Shown here: piece by piece, positions 24,484 through 33,320 of the stretch
How the letters are laid out: every line of letters starts with the position of its first letter
Position numbering within the stretch: position 1 is the first letter of the stretch
Assembly (NCBI GenBank): GCA_949286415.1
Contig: CASEBV010000023.1
Span: 1-64,000 of the forward strand
From: an uncultured Bacteroidales bacterium
GTDB lineage: Bacteria; Bacteroidota; Bacteroidia; Bacteroidales; UBA932
DNA length: 64,000 nucleotides
Direction: 5' to 3'
Made by a program: the position numbers and the translations under genes
The notes under the pieces: generated by a model
What the model saw: only the letters and a program-made list of their open reading frames with translations
What the model was told of the DNA's origin: nothing
Database searches by the model: none

Positions 24484-27384
24484 ATGAAAAGATTTCTTTT
24501 GCTTGTCGCGGCATTCGCAGCAATTGCCGTGACATCCTGCTCGCAGTACAAGTACGACACTGTGGCAGGTGACCCGCTTGAGACGAAAATCTACACTCTG
24601 GACAACGGGCTGAAGGTGTACATGAGCGTCAACAGGGAGACGCCGCGTATACAGACCTACATCGCAGTGATGGTCGGAGGCAAGAACGACCCTTCCGAGA
24701 CGACCGGTCTCGCCCACTATTTCGAGCACCTGATGTTCAAGGGCACGCCGAACTACGGCACATCGGACTATGCGGCAGAAAAGCCGATGCTCGATGAGAT
24801 AGAAAGGCTCTTTGAGGTGTACAGGCAGACTGAAGACGAGGCGGAAAGGGCAGCAATCTACCATCAGATTGACTCCATCAGCTATGAGGCTTCAAAGATT
24901 GCCATTCCGAACGAATACGACAAGCTCATGTCAATCATAGGGGCGAAGGGGACAAATGCCTTCACTTCACAGGACATGACGGTATATGTGGAGGACATTC
25001 CTTCAAACGAAATCGAAAACTGGGCAAGAATTGAGGCCGACAGATTCAAGAACCCGGTAATCAGGGGCTTCCATACTGAATTGGAGACTATCTACGAGGA
25101 AAAGAACATGTCTCTCACCCAGGACAGCAGGAAAGTATCCGAAGCCATGGACGCCGCCCTCTTCCCTCACCATCCGTACGGGACACAGACAGTGCTCGGC
25201 ACACAGGAGCACCTGAAGAATCCTTCCATCACCAATGTGAAGAACTACCACAAGACATATTATGTGCCCAACAATATGGCCATCTGCCTGTCCGGTGACT
25301 TCGCCCCTGACGAGATGGTGGCTGTGATTGAAAAATATTTCGGCGACATGCAGCCGAACCCTGAGCTGCCGCAGCTTCAGTTTGAAAAAGAACAGCCTAT
25401 CGTCTCCCCGGTGGTAAAGAAAGTCTACGGGCTTGAAGCCGAGAACATCACCATAGGATGGAGGCTTCCGGAGGCTACAGACAAGTCAAATGATGTGGCA
25501 AACATCGTAAGTTCCATTCTCTACAACGGACAGGCAGGCCTCATTGACCTTGACCTCATTCAGCAGCAGAAGGTGCTTTCGGCATACGCATACAACAACA
25601 ATCAGCCTGACTACGGGTCATTCATCGTGTCGGCAAGGCCTAAGGCCGGGCAGACTCTTGACCAGGTGCGCGACCTGCTTCTTGCAGAAGTGGCCAAGCT
25701 CCGCAGCGGGGACTTTGATGAAAGCCTCATCGAGGCCACGGTCAACAACTACAAGATGTACATGATGAAGAACTATGAAGACAATTCCAACAGGGCAATG
25801 CTCTATGTGATGTCATTCATCAATGGCTCCGACTGGGCCGACGAAGTGCAGATGCTCGACCGTATGGCACAGATTACCAAGCAGGATGTGGTTGACTGGG
25901 CCAACACTTACCTCGGAGCAGAAAACTATGCAGTCATCTACAAGCTCCAGGGTGAAGACAAGACGGTGCAGAAGATAGCCGCGCCGAAGATCACACCGAT
26001 TGTCACCAACAGGGACAAGCAGAGTGACTTCCTCACAGAAGTCCAGAACACTCCGGTCAAGCCTGTCGAACCAGTCTTTGTGGATTATTCAAAAGACATG
26101 TCGAAGTTCGAGGCCCGTCCGGGAGTCGAAGTTCTCTACAAACAGAATGAGATGAACGACCTCTTCACCCTGATTTATGTCTTTGACATGGGCACGGAGA
26201 CCGACCCGGCCCTCAATCTTGCGGCAGACTATATCTCGTACCTCGGCACGAAAGAAATGTCCGCAGAAGAAATAGGCTCAAGGATGTATGACATCGCCTG
26301 CTCATTCGGGATATATGCCGGAGCCAACCAGACGACAGTCCAGATTTCCGGACTGAGCGAGAACATGGGAGAAGCAATGGACATCGTGGAAAGCCTGATC
26401 AGCGGAGCGCAGGCGGACGAGGACATCCTCGCCAATCTCAAGGCAGACCTCTTCAGAAGCAGGGCAAACGCCAAGCTCAGCCAGGGAAGCTGCTTCGGGG
26501 CACTCCAGAGATACATGGTGTACGGGCCTGAATTCATCAAGAGGACCGTCCTTGACAACCCTGCCGTGGAGGCCCTTACTTCCGAGGCTCTCCTCGGCAA
26601 AATCCGCAGCCTGATGGACAAGCAGCATGAAGTGCTTTACTATGGTCCGCAGAGCCGGAAGGAGTTCACTGCATCCCTCGATGCACATCACAAGACAGCT
26701 GCAGAGCTCCAGCCTCTCGAGAAGAAATTCACCAAAGGGCTTGAAGTGGACGAGACAAGCGTCGTGCTTGCCCAGTATGACGCCAAGCAGCTCTACATGA
26801 TGCAGTATTCGGACAGAGGAGAGAAATTCAGCATACCGGATGAACCGGGAATCGCCCTATACAATGAATATTTCGGAGGCGGGATGAACACCATCGTGTT
26901 CCAGGAGATGAGGGAAGCCAGAGGCCTTGCATATACGGCCGTGGCACAGCTTGTTTCCCCTTATTTCCTTGACGGCGACTACTATTACCTCGCATTCATC
27001 GCCACGCAGAACGACAAGCTGAAACAGGCAGTGGAAGCATTCGACGAAATCATCAACGAAATGCCGGAATCACAGGCTGCATTTGACATCGCCAAGGAAG
27101 CAATGCTGAACAGAATCCGCACACAGCGCACCGTCCGCGACCAGGTTCTCTGGAACTACATCAATGACAGGGAACTCGGGCTTTCCGAGCCTCTTGACAG
27201 ACAGATATTCGAAGCGGTGCAGACGATGACCCTCGATGATGTCAAGGCCATTCAGGAAAAATGGGTGAAAGGCCGCTGCTACACCTACGGTATCCTCGGC
27301 GACAAGAACGACATCGACACGAAATTCCTGAGGATCCTCGGTCCGGTCAAGGAAGTTTCGCTCGAAGAAATCTTCGGATACTGA
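24484..27384 (+). CDS. M16 family zinc metallopeptidase, lipoprotein
   Basis: 966 residues from 24484. Lipoprotein signal MKRFLLLVAAFAAIAVTSC with the acceptor C19, so membrane-anchored in the cell envelope. Inverted zinc motif H78-x-x-E81-H82 (GLAHYFEHLMFKGTPNYG), with the third ligand expected around ETIYEEKN. Two pairs of M16 domains follow: the second, inactive half starts near residue 530 and includes YNEYFGGGMNTIVFQEMREARGLAYTA. This matches the pitrilysin/insulinase fold, which degrades peptides in a closed chamber. Start chosen because the ATG at 24463 would put seven residues before the signal peptide. Own promoter and terminator indicate a single-gene unit. Confidence 0.93.
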   Translation: MKRFLLLVAAFAAIAVTSCSQYKYDTVAGDPLETKIYTLDNGLKVYMSVNRETPRIQTYIAVMVGGKNDPSETTGLAHYFEHLMFKGTPNYGTSDYAAEKPMLDEIERLFEVYRQTEDEAERAAIYHQIDSISYEASKIAIPNEYDKLMSIIGAKGTNAFTSQDMTVYVEDIPSNEIENWARIEADRFKNPVIRGFHTELETIYEEKNMSLTQDSRKVSEAMDAALFPHHPYGTQTVLGTQEHLKNPSITNVKNYHKTYYVPNNMAICLSGDFAPDEMVAVIEKYFGDMQPNPELPQLQFEKEQPIVSPVVKKVYGLEAENITIGWRLPEATDKSNDVANIVSSILYNGQAGLIDLDLIQQQKVLSAYAYNNNQPDYGSFIVSARPKAGQTLDQVRDLLLAEVAKLRSGDFDESLIEATVNNYKMYMMKNYEDNSNRAMLYVMSFINGSDWADEVQMLDRMAQITKQDVVDWANTYLGAENYAVIYKLQGEDKTVQKIAAPKITPIVTNRDKQSDFLTEVQNTPVKPVEPVFVDYSKDMSKFEARPGVEVLYKQNEMNDLFTLIYVFDMGTETDPALNLAADYISYLGTKEMSAEEIGSRMYDIACSFGIYAGANQTTVQISGLSENMGEAMDIVESLISGAQADEDILANLKADLFRSRANAKLSQGSCFGALQRYMVYGPEFIKRTVLDNPAVEALTSEALLGKIRSLMDKQHEVLYYGPQSRKEFTASLDAHHKTAAELQPLEKKFTKGLEVDETSVVLAQYDAKQLYMMQYSDRGEKFSIPDEPGIALYNEYFGGGMNTIVFQEMREARGLAYTAVAQLVSPYFLDGDYYYLAFIATQNDKLKQAVEAFDEIINEMPESQAAFDIAKEAMLNRIRTQRTVRDQVLWNYINDRELGLSEPLDRQIFEAVQTMTLDDVKAIQEKWVKGRCYTYGILGDKNDIDTKFLRILGPVKEVSLEEIFGY

Positions 27385-27402
27385 TGACATTCCTGATAAA
27401 GT

Positions 27403-27447
27403 GAGGGTGACTCAAAATGGCGCTTTCCCGCCTTTTGGGCCACCCTC
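27403..27447. terminator. Large hairpin between convergent M16 and WalJ-like genes
   Basis: GAGGGTG (27403-27409) pairs with CACCCTC (27441-27447), and inner segments CAAAATGGCG and CGCCTTTTG add further pairing around a small loop. There is no long T-tract, so it may act as a weak bidirectional terminator or an RNA-stabilising stem. Confidence 0.65.
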
Positions 27448-27499
27448 ATTGCATTCACAAAAGAACAGCCGCACTGCACAACGAAGTATCATGGCTGTT

Positions 27500-28294
27500 T
27501 TACAGCACGAACAGCGGAGAAGGCGTACGGCGCGGGAGACAGCGCAGGGAGACTGTGCCTTTCTCGATTCCGAGCTGCTGAAGAGCTGCCGAAGAGCAGC
27601 GGAACGCAAGATCAGGCGTATTGTTGTTCTCGCTTAGATGACACAGAAAAATGTTGCGCAGACCTGGATGCCAGAAGCGCCTGATTGCAGAGGCGCATTC
27701 GTCATTGCTCAGATGCCCGTATCCCTGCACGATGCGCATCTTCAGTTCATATGTATAGGATCCGCCCATAAGCATGTCCACATCGTAGTTGGACTCGACG
27801 ACCACCGTATCGGCTGAAGAAGCAATTTCCACGGCCTCATCCGTCATCCTGCCGAGGTCAGTCATAATGACGAATCTGTGCCCATGACAGTCAATGGCAT
27901 AGCCTACGGTCTGGGTGGCATCATGAGGGACGACAAAATAACGGACCGAAGCAAAGCCGATGTCGTTCCACACTCCGCGTTCCAGCACACGGGAGCAGCC
28001 GCCGAACCACGGGGAAGTGAAAGTATGGCGCATGAGAGCAGTCTTGAGTTCAGCTGTAGTATAGACAGGCTTGTGAAGCCGCTTGCAGAAAGAGCCCAGA
28101 TGCCTTATATGGTCAAGATGGTCATGTGTGACCAGCACTGCGGAGAACGAGTCCGCGGACAGGGAATTCTCCTCAAGGGTCTTCTTGAGCTTCCTCAGGC
28201 TGACTCCTGCATCTATCAGAAGTCCGTCCTCCCCAGTACCGAGGTAATAGCAGTTGCCGCAGCTCCCGCTTGACAAGCTCATGAACCTCAGCAT
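27500..28294 (-). CDS. Metallo-beta-lactamase-fold hydrolase, YycJ/WalJ-like
   Basis: 264 residues. SSGSCGNCYYLGTGEDGLLIDAG is the N-terminal signature of the YycJ/WalJ branch; the metal motif is THDHLDHIRHL, with MTDLGRM and CHLSENNNTP as later ligand regions. WalJ-type enzymes are 5'-3' exonucleases linked to DNA repair and, in Firmicutes, to WalRK; no such two-component system is present here. Cytosolic. Its start overlaps the HAD gene stop by 7 bases (ATGCTGA), so the two are translated as a pair. Confidence 0.9.
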   Translation of the reverse strand: MLRFMSLSSGSCGNCYYLGTGEDGLLIDAGVSLRKLKKTLEENSLSADSFSAVLVTHDHLDHIRHLGSFCKRLHKPVYTTAELKTALMRHTFTSPWFGGCSRVLERGVWNDIGFASVRYFVVPHDATQTVGYAIDCHGHRFVIMTDLGRMTDEAVEIASSADTVVVESNYDVDMLMGGSYTYELKMRIVQGYGHLSNDECASAIRRFWHPGLRNIFLCHLSENNNTPDLAFRCSSAALQQLGIEKGTVSLRCLPRRTPSPLFVL

Positions 28295-28974
28295 TTCCCG
28301 TCGCCCTCCAGTCCGGCATTCACAGCCGTGCGCAGGTCAGCGCCAGGTACATACTGCACGGCATGGATTCCGAGAGATGCCGCCGCAGCGACATTGGACA
28401 CGGAATCATCTATGAAAAGCATTTCATCCGGAGAAAGGCCGATATCCTCAATGACGGCCCTGTATATCTGCGGAGATGGCTTCAGCATTTTCATCTCATA
28501 TGAGAGATACTGCTTTCTGAAGACTTTTTCCATCGGCAGCCCGGCTTCTTCAAAAATCTGACGGCATCTTACCATTGATATGCCGTTGTTGTTGCTGAGC
28601 AGATACAGGTCATATTTTCCGGACAATTCCCGCAGGAAATCAATTTTATAGGGTTCAATTCCCGTCAGCAATGCCCACATCGCATGGTCTACGTCATCAG
28701 GAGACACTGCCGGCACAGACTCGGCGGACGGCACAGACTCGGTGGACGGCGCAGAATGCCCGGCAAAGGCAGAACCTTCGATTATTTTCCGGCGGAATTC
28801 ATCTGCCGACAGCTTGCCTTCCTCCAGGTCCGAATAGAATCCTTTCTGATGCCAGGCATCCAGAAGTTCATTAATTTTCCTGTAACCGACATCCTCGGCA
28901 AACGCCTTCCTGCACCTTTCAAGGTCAAGGTCTATGAGGACACCTCCCAAATCGAATATTATTGCCTTTATCAT
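28288..28974 (-). CDS. HAD-superfamily phosphatase (beta-phosphoglucomutase-like subgroup)
   Basis: 228 residues from the ATG at 28974. HAD motif I is IIFDLGGVLIDLD, an FDLGG variant in which the DxD second Asp is replaced by Gly, as in many YihX-like members; motif II LLSNNNG; motif III Lys in MLKPSPQIY; motif IV FIDDSVSN. These are small cytosolic phosphatases of sugar phosphates or nucleotides. An 18-bp repeat at 28712-28747 codes for a Ser/Glu/Val/Pro-rich insertion (TESVPSAESVPA) in the cap domain. Upstream in-frame codons to 29040 run into the TPR gene and lack a start of good quality. Confidence 0.88.
   Translation of the reverse strand: MIKAIIFDLGGVLIDLDLERCRKAFAEDVGYRKINELLDAWHQKGFYSDLEEGKLSADEFRRKIIEGSAFAGHSAPSTESVPSAESVPAVSPDDVDHAMWALLTGIEPYKIDFLRELSGKYDLYLLSNNNGISMVRCRQIFEEAGLPMEKVFRKQYLSYEMKMLKPSPQIYRAVIEDIGLSPDEMLFIDDSVSNVAAAASLGIHAVQYVPGADLRTAVNAGLEGDGKC
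28712..28747 (-). repeat. 18-bp tandem repeat within the HAD gene
   Basis: GGCACAGACTCGGCGGAC and GGCACAGACTCGGTGGAC stand in tandem, followed by a decayed third copy (GGCGCAGAATGC). It encodes a low-complexity loop in the cap region and keeps the frame. Confidence 0.8.
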
Positions 28975-29021
28975 GATTGTCTGTCTTGATTCCGTCAAGA
29001 AAAATGATTTCTGCCCGATTT

Positions 29022-31094
29022 TTACTCTTCCTCCTCGCAATACCGCTTGATGACATTATATGCATCCGCGACGCCGAGCTCGCCTGCCCTGGAAAGGTCA
29101 ATGCAGCCTTTTTCCCTGTCCTTGAGATAGATGAGCACCAGGCCGCGGTTGAAATAGGCATCTCCCATATATGGATACAGCTCTATGGCGCGCGTATAAT
29201 TTTCAATGGACTGCACATGCTCGGAGGCAAGGCAATACAGATTGCCGAGGTTGAAATAGATGTACGGGATGTCAGGCACAGTCTCCGCAGCTGCCCTCAT
29301 GTCGGCTATGGCCTCGGAATAGTCATACTGCCGGCTGACTCTGTCCCGGACTCTTGCGCGTGTGGTGCCGGCATCGTCCATCGTGAGCACCTGCACATTA
29401 CTTTCAATCGAGGATATGAAATCTATCATCTCAGCCCTCAGGACTCCCCTGTTCATGCGGTAGAATGCGGCATAGTACCTGGAAATATCCGGGGTGAGGC
29501 CGGATTCTCCGCCAAGCGGAAGGGCGCCGGAAGAATCACCGCCGCCTGCTGCAGAGTCAGTCTTGTCTATGGCCCTGGTATAATAGTTCAGGGATGAATT
29601 GTACTGCTTGCCCTCATATTCATAGAGAGCCTTCAGGAAATCATTCAGAGCAGAGCCGGAAGTATCCCCGTATATCCTCCCCTCGTAAAGTTCCCGTGCC
29701 GAAGGAGTCCACAGAGTGTCATTGCTTCCTATGGCAATGTCGACCGGAGAATCTCCCTCAAACCTGTCAATCAGAGGATGTTCGAACTTCCGCTGCAGGG
29801 CATATTCGGTCCTGTCCTTAAGCGGGGCAAGGACGAACTTGTACAAAGGCCTCAGCCTGATGTCGATGTCCCTGTGCTGGAGAAGCTCGTCGTTGAAATC
29901 CTTCTGGGCGAACTCTGCGTCAAGGGCGAGAAGAGAACTGTATTTCTTCGTCGTATCGGCGAATGACGCCGCATTCTCCGATGTCGCGGCCCTGTATTCC
30001 GCCACCTTTTTCTGGGCCGTATCGTAATCCTCCTTAGAGGACTTGTAGTCGCCGAGCATATTCTTCACATACGAACGGTTCATATATGCCTTTGCAAAGT
30101 CAGGATACAGCTCTATGGCCCTGTCATAATCCTCCAGGGCATCCTGCCAGCGTCCCATTTCAATGAAAATCGAAGCCCGGTTGAAGTAGGCAAGGACATT
30201 GTCAGGATTGATGTTCAGCACCCTGTCCATATCTGAGAGCGCCTCCTCATAGTCCCCGACCTGGGCCCTTATCAGACCTCTGTTGTACAGTGTGAGCGCA
30301 TTGCCAGGCTCGTCGCGGAGTACTCTGTTGAGATCGGCCATGGCCCCGATATAATCCTTCTTCTCGTAGAGCATGATTGCCCTGTTGAAATAGGCATAAG
30401 TACTCGTGCTGTCAAGCTCTATTGCCTTGTCCATGTCGGCGATTGCCCTGTCATAATCATTTTCTGCGGCATAGAGGCGGCCCCGTCTGATATAGCCCTC
30501 CGGATCAAAGCGGTCAAGTTTTATGGCCTTGTTATAGTCCTCAAGGGCCTTCAGGGTATCTTTCAGGAAGAGCCGGCTCGCCCCACGGTTGAGATAAGCC
30601 GACGGATCCTTCGGTTCCTTTCTTATATACCGGTCAAAATCGGATACGGCCTTGTCGAACTGCTGCGACAGAAAATATGTCACGCCCCGCGTAAAATACA
30701 GGCCGATATACCCCGGACGCAGTTCGATTGCGCGCTGAAGGTCGTCAAGCGCCTCGTCATATTTGCCCACACGGCTGTAAGTGATGGCACGGTAATGATA
30801 GCCTGAAGTGAATACCGGATTGAGTCTTACAGAATTGTCAAAATCCCGCTGGGCGCCCCGCAGATCCCCGAGATTATATTTGGCAATACCCCGGAAAAAG
30901 TAAGTCCAATAGTCAGTGGTATCAAGCCGCGCAAGGACATTGAAATTCTCTATTGCAAGAGAATATTTGCCGTCCGCAAGGGCCTGACGGCCTCTGAAGG
31001 AAAACACATCCTTGTCATACTGGCCCATGGCCATGAATTCCCCAAGGGAAAACACGGCAAGCAGAACCATGATGAGTTTAAGGACAGGACGCAT
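29022..31094 (-). CDS. Secreted tetratricopeptide (TPR) repeat protein
   Basis: 690 residues. Signal peptide (LKLIMVLLAVFSLGEFMAMG), so periplasmic or surface. About ten TPR units of 34 residues run from ~30 to ~370 (for example YDEALDDLQRAIELRPGY and YDRAIADMDKAIELDSTS), then a ~220-residue linker without recognisable repeats and two to three more TPRs near the C-terminus. Such arrays are protein-docking scaffolds; the partner is unknown. It lies upstream of the HAD and WalJ-like genes on the same strand, with a 47-base gap. A charged acidic tail (CEEEE) ends the protein. Confidence 0.9.
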   Translation of the reverse strand: MRPVLKLIMVLLAVFSLGEFMAMGQYDKDVFSFRGRQALADGKYSLAIENFNVLARLDTTDYWTYFFRGIAKYNLGDLRGAQRDFDNSVRLNPVFTSGYHYRAITYSRVGKYDEALDDLQRAIELRPGYIGLYFTRGVTYFLSQQFDKAVSDFDRYIRKEPKDPSAYLNRGASRLFLKDTLKALEDYNKAIKLDRFDPEGYIRRGRLYAAENDYDRAIADMDKAIELDSTSTYAYFNRAIMLYEKKDYIGAMADLNRVLRDEPGNALTLYNRGLIRAQVGDYEEALSDMDRVLNINPDNVLAYFNRASIFIEMGRWQDALEDYDRAIELYPDFAKAYMNRSYVKNMLGDYKSSKEDYDTAQKKVAEYRAATSENAASFADTTKKYSSLLALDAEFAQKDFNDELLQHRDIDIRLRPLYKFVLAPLKDRTEYALQRKFEHPLIDRFEGDSPVDIAIGSNDTLWTPSARELYEGRIYGDTSGSALNDFLKALYEYEGKQYNSSLNYYTRAIDKTDSAAGGGDSSGALPLGGESGLTPDISRYYAAFYRMNRGVLRAEMIDFISSIESNVQVLTMDDAGTTRARVRDRVSRQYDYSEAIADMRAAAETVPDIPYIYFNLGNLYCLASEHVQSIENYTRAIELYPYMGDAYFNRGLVLIYLKDREKGCIDLSRAGELGVADAYNVIKRYCEEEE

Positions 31095-31133
31095 CCGGGA
31101 GATAAAAAATTTTCTGTTGCTGCTTAATTTTTC

Positions 31134-31141
31134 TAATTTTG
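31134..31141 (+). promoter_or_regulatory. Probable promoter -7 box for the M28-like gene
   Basis: TAATTTTG fits the consensus; TTTC at 31111-31114 stands 19 bases upstream as a near match to the -33 TTTG. The leader to 31232 would be about 84 bases. Confidence 0.5.
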
Positions 31142-31185
31142 GCCGTCAATTCCGGCATAAATTCCGGCCGTCAAAAGCCAAATTG

Positions 31186-31193
31186 CAAATATA
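31186..31193 (-). promoter_or_regulatory. Probable promoter -7 box for the TPR gene
   Basis: Minus strand TATATTTG (plus CAAATATA) fits TAnnTTTG. The nearest TTTG upstream is 23 bases away, a little far. It overlaps the leader of the divergent M28-like gene. Confidence 0.5.
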
Positions 31194-31231
31194 ATCATTT
31201 ATCATGCCTGAGATGACAAAAATTTTCCGAA

Positions 31232-32287
31232 ATGACAAAATACTGCCAAAAAGACATGATACAGCCCGTCCGTAAAGCATCATCGGGCCTTTGCATCGCT
31301 GCAGCAGTCCTGTTGTCCCTATGCGGACCTGCCATTCAATGCCCGGGACAAAGCGCATGGACAACCAACGACAACGCCGCCCACAATGTAGTCTGGGAAG
31401 ATAAACTTTACAGGGAAATCTGTTTTCTTTCCGACTCACTCTGCGGAGGAAGAGCCACCGGGTCCGCCGGAGGAAATGAAGCGGCATTCTACATAATCAG
31501 AAGATTCCGTCAGGAAGGGCTGATGGCTTTCGGAGGCAATTACGCAAAACATGTATTTGCCGGAGGAGGACTGGTCGGACACAATGTCATAGGGATGCTC
31601 CCCGGCTCAAGGAAACACCCGGCAGAATCATACATCATTGTAGGCGCTCACTATGACCATCTCGGCATACTGGACGGAAGAATGTACCCCGGCGCTGACA
31701 GCAATGCTTCCGGCGTGGCGGCAATGCTTTCGCTTGCAGACATGTTCTCCGCAATGAAAATACTCGGAAAAACATACGGCAGCAACATAATATTCGTGGC
31801 ATTCGACGCCAACGGGATGAATCTTTCCGGCTCATACGCATTATGGAGAATGATTGAGAACGGAGAGCTTTCCGACCCGCTGACCGGAGAGGCAGTCACC
31901 CCGGACAAAATCAGGCTGATGGTCAATCTTGACCAGATCGGGAGCAGCCTGTCCCCCCTCTCATCCGGGCGCGGAGACTATATGATAATGCTCGGGAACG
32001 ACAGTCTGCCCAAGGAGGACAGATGGCTGATAGAAATGTGCAATTCATTCTATGACACAAGACTGGAATTGTCACACTCTTATTATGGAAGCGAGGACTT
32101 CACGAGAATATTTTCTTCACTCTCGGACCAGAGGGTCTTCATGGAACACGGGATACCGTCTGTGCTCTTCACTTCCGGCATCACGATGAACAACAACAAG
32201 ACTGCGGACATTCCGGACACCCTTGACATGAAGGTGATGCGCCTGCGTGTCATACTTATTTTCCACTGGCTCGAGAAGATGCTGTAA
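31232..32287 (+). CDS. M28-family peptidase-like protein, probably without a complete active site
   Basis: 351 residues with a signal peptide (SSGLCIAAAVLLSLCGPAIQC). The fold of M28 aminopeptidases is clear: IIVGAHYDHLG (first His and the Asp after it), GADSNASGVAAML (bridging Asp), and MVNLDQIG. But the catalytic Glu-Glu pair expected after the VAFDA strand is replaced by ANGMNLSGS, and the last His ligand region reads TMNNNKTADIPD. I therefore expect binding without hydrolysis, or a different chemistry. An inner ATG at 31256 is possible. The 3' end overlaps the convergent glycosyltransferase gene by 32 bases. Confidence 0.85.
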   Translation: MTKYCQKDMIQPVRKASSGLCIAAAVLLSLCGPAIQCPGQSAWTTNDNAAHNVVWEDKLYREICFLSDSLCGGRATGSAGGNEAAFYIIRRFRQEGLMAFGGNYAKHVFAGGGLVGHNVIGMLPGSRKHPAESYIIVGAHYDHLGILDGRMYPGADSNASGVAAMLSLADMFSAMKILGKTYGSNIIFVAFDANGMNLSGSYALWRMIENGELSDPLTGEAVTPDKIRLMVNLDQIGSSLSPLSSGRGDYMIMLGNDSLPKEDRWLIEMCNSFYDTRLELSHSYYGSEDFTRIFSSLSDQRVFMEHGIPSVLFTSGITMNNNKTADIPDTLDMKVMRLRVILIFHWLEKML

Positions 32288-33254
32288 GGACCCCTCGGCA
32301 ATAAAAAGGCCACAGATACCTTATCTGCCACAGTTTTTTCTTGTGAGTCGGCCTTGTCAGGCTGCGCCGCGCGAGATTTTTCAGGATACGCTGTCTCACT
32401 TGCATAACCTCCGGATAATCTCTGCCCTCCCCGCTTGATTTCACAATCATATTTTCAAATGCCCACAATAAGGAGGACGCAATGCCGGACACAAGAATTT
32501 TTGACTGAGAGGCATCAAATGCATGCGAAGCATTCACAAATTCCAGCCTTTCCAAGTCTGCCAGCGCATGATGATAATATTTGACAAAATCCATTGTATG
32601 GGAGATGCTGCCCGACCTCTGGACATAATGGTATAGGGACTCGGGAATCCACACGCATCCTGACGACGCACCGGCAACCAGACGCCAGGTAGTTGCCCTG
32701 TCCTCAAAATACCTGCCCTCAGGAAACAGTGTACCGTCTTTGCCGAACAGACTTTTCCTGTAAAGCCCGGTACAGGCAGAGCTGCACACTTCTTCTTTCA
32801 ACAGCCTGAATGTCATCTCCGCAGATGACATGAAAACAGCCTTGTCTGAGGATGTGTAGGGTTCTTCCGTCTTCCCGTCCGGATAAATCCGGTCAAAATT
32901 GCATACGGCGACATCAGCATTATATTGAATGAGCGCCCCATACATTTTTTCCAGCATATCAGGTTCTATGAAATCATCACTGTCAAGAAAAGCCACAAAA
33001 GGAGAAGAGGACTCCTTTATGGCGCAATTTCTGGCATGTGACAATCCGGCCTTGTCCAGATGGAGCACTCTTGCTCTCCCGTCAGAAGCGGCCAGTTCAT
33101 CACATAACAGGCCGGAACCGTCCGAAGACAGATTTTCCGCCAAAATTATTTCAATGTCCCGCAGAGTCTGTGATGCGGCAGAGCCGAAAGTGCGCCTGAG
33201 CGTATCGGCGGAATTATGTACTGGAATGATTACTGAAACAACAGGCATTGGCAA
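32256..33254 (-). CDS. Glycosyltransferase family 2
   Basis: 332 residues. GT-A fold: VSVIIPVHNSADTL at the start, LSHARNCAIKES, and the DxD-type motif FLDSDDFIEPDML that binds the sugar-nucleotide metal. C-terminal half helical without clear membrane segments. It is a cytosolic or inner-membrane-associated enzyme adding a sugar to a glycan or lipid carrier. It is divergent from the DUF5672-GT2 gene, so both probably serve the same surface polysaccharide or lipooligosaccharide pathway. Donor and acceptor cannot be read from the sequence. Confidence 0.92.
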   Translation of the reverse strand: MPMPVVSVIIPVHNSADTLRRTFGSAASQTLRDIEIILAENLSSDGSGLLCDELAASDGRARVLHLDKAGLSHARNCAIKESSSPFVAFLDSDDFIEPDMLEKMYGALIQYNADVAVCNFDRIYPDGKTEEPYTSSDKAVFMSSAEMTFRLLKEEVCSSACTGLYRKSLFGKDGTLFPEGRYFEDRATTWRLVAGASSGCVWIPESLYHYVQRSGSISHTMDFVKYYHHALADLERLEFVNASHAFDASQSKILVSGIASSLLWAFENMIVKSSGEGRDYPEVMQVRQRILKNLARRSLTRPTHKKKLWQIRYLWPFYCRGVLTASSRASGK

Positions 33255-33272
33255 TTTTTTGCGCTAAATTAC

Positions 33273-33280
33273 TAATTTTG
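33273..33280 (+). promoter_or_regulatory. Promoter -7 box that decides the DUF5672-GT2 start
   Basis: TAATTTTG(C) fits TAnnTTTG but sits one base before the ATG at 33282, so transcription would begin inside the longer frame. This favours the ATG at 33321 (MTDAAVVIPIYK), which also fits the DUF5672 N-terminus. Confidence 0.55.
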
Positions 33281-33320
33281 CATGATAAAAAAATTTCAGC
33301 AATATCATCAACTCAGAAAA

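Noticed and set aside
28636-28670. tRNA T-loop-like stretch (GGGTTCAATTCCC)
   Set aside because: It is inside the HAD gene where it encodes TGIEPYK on the minus strand; no acceptor or anticodon stems can be built around it.
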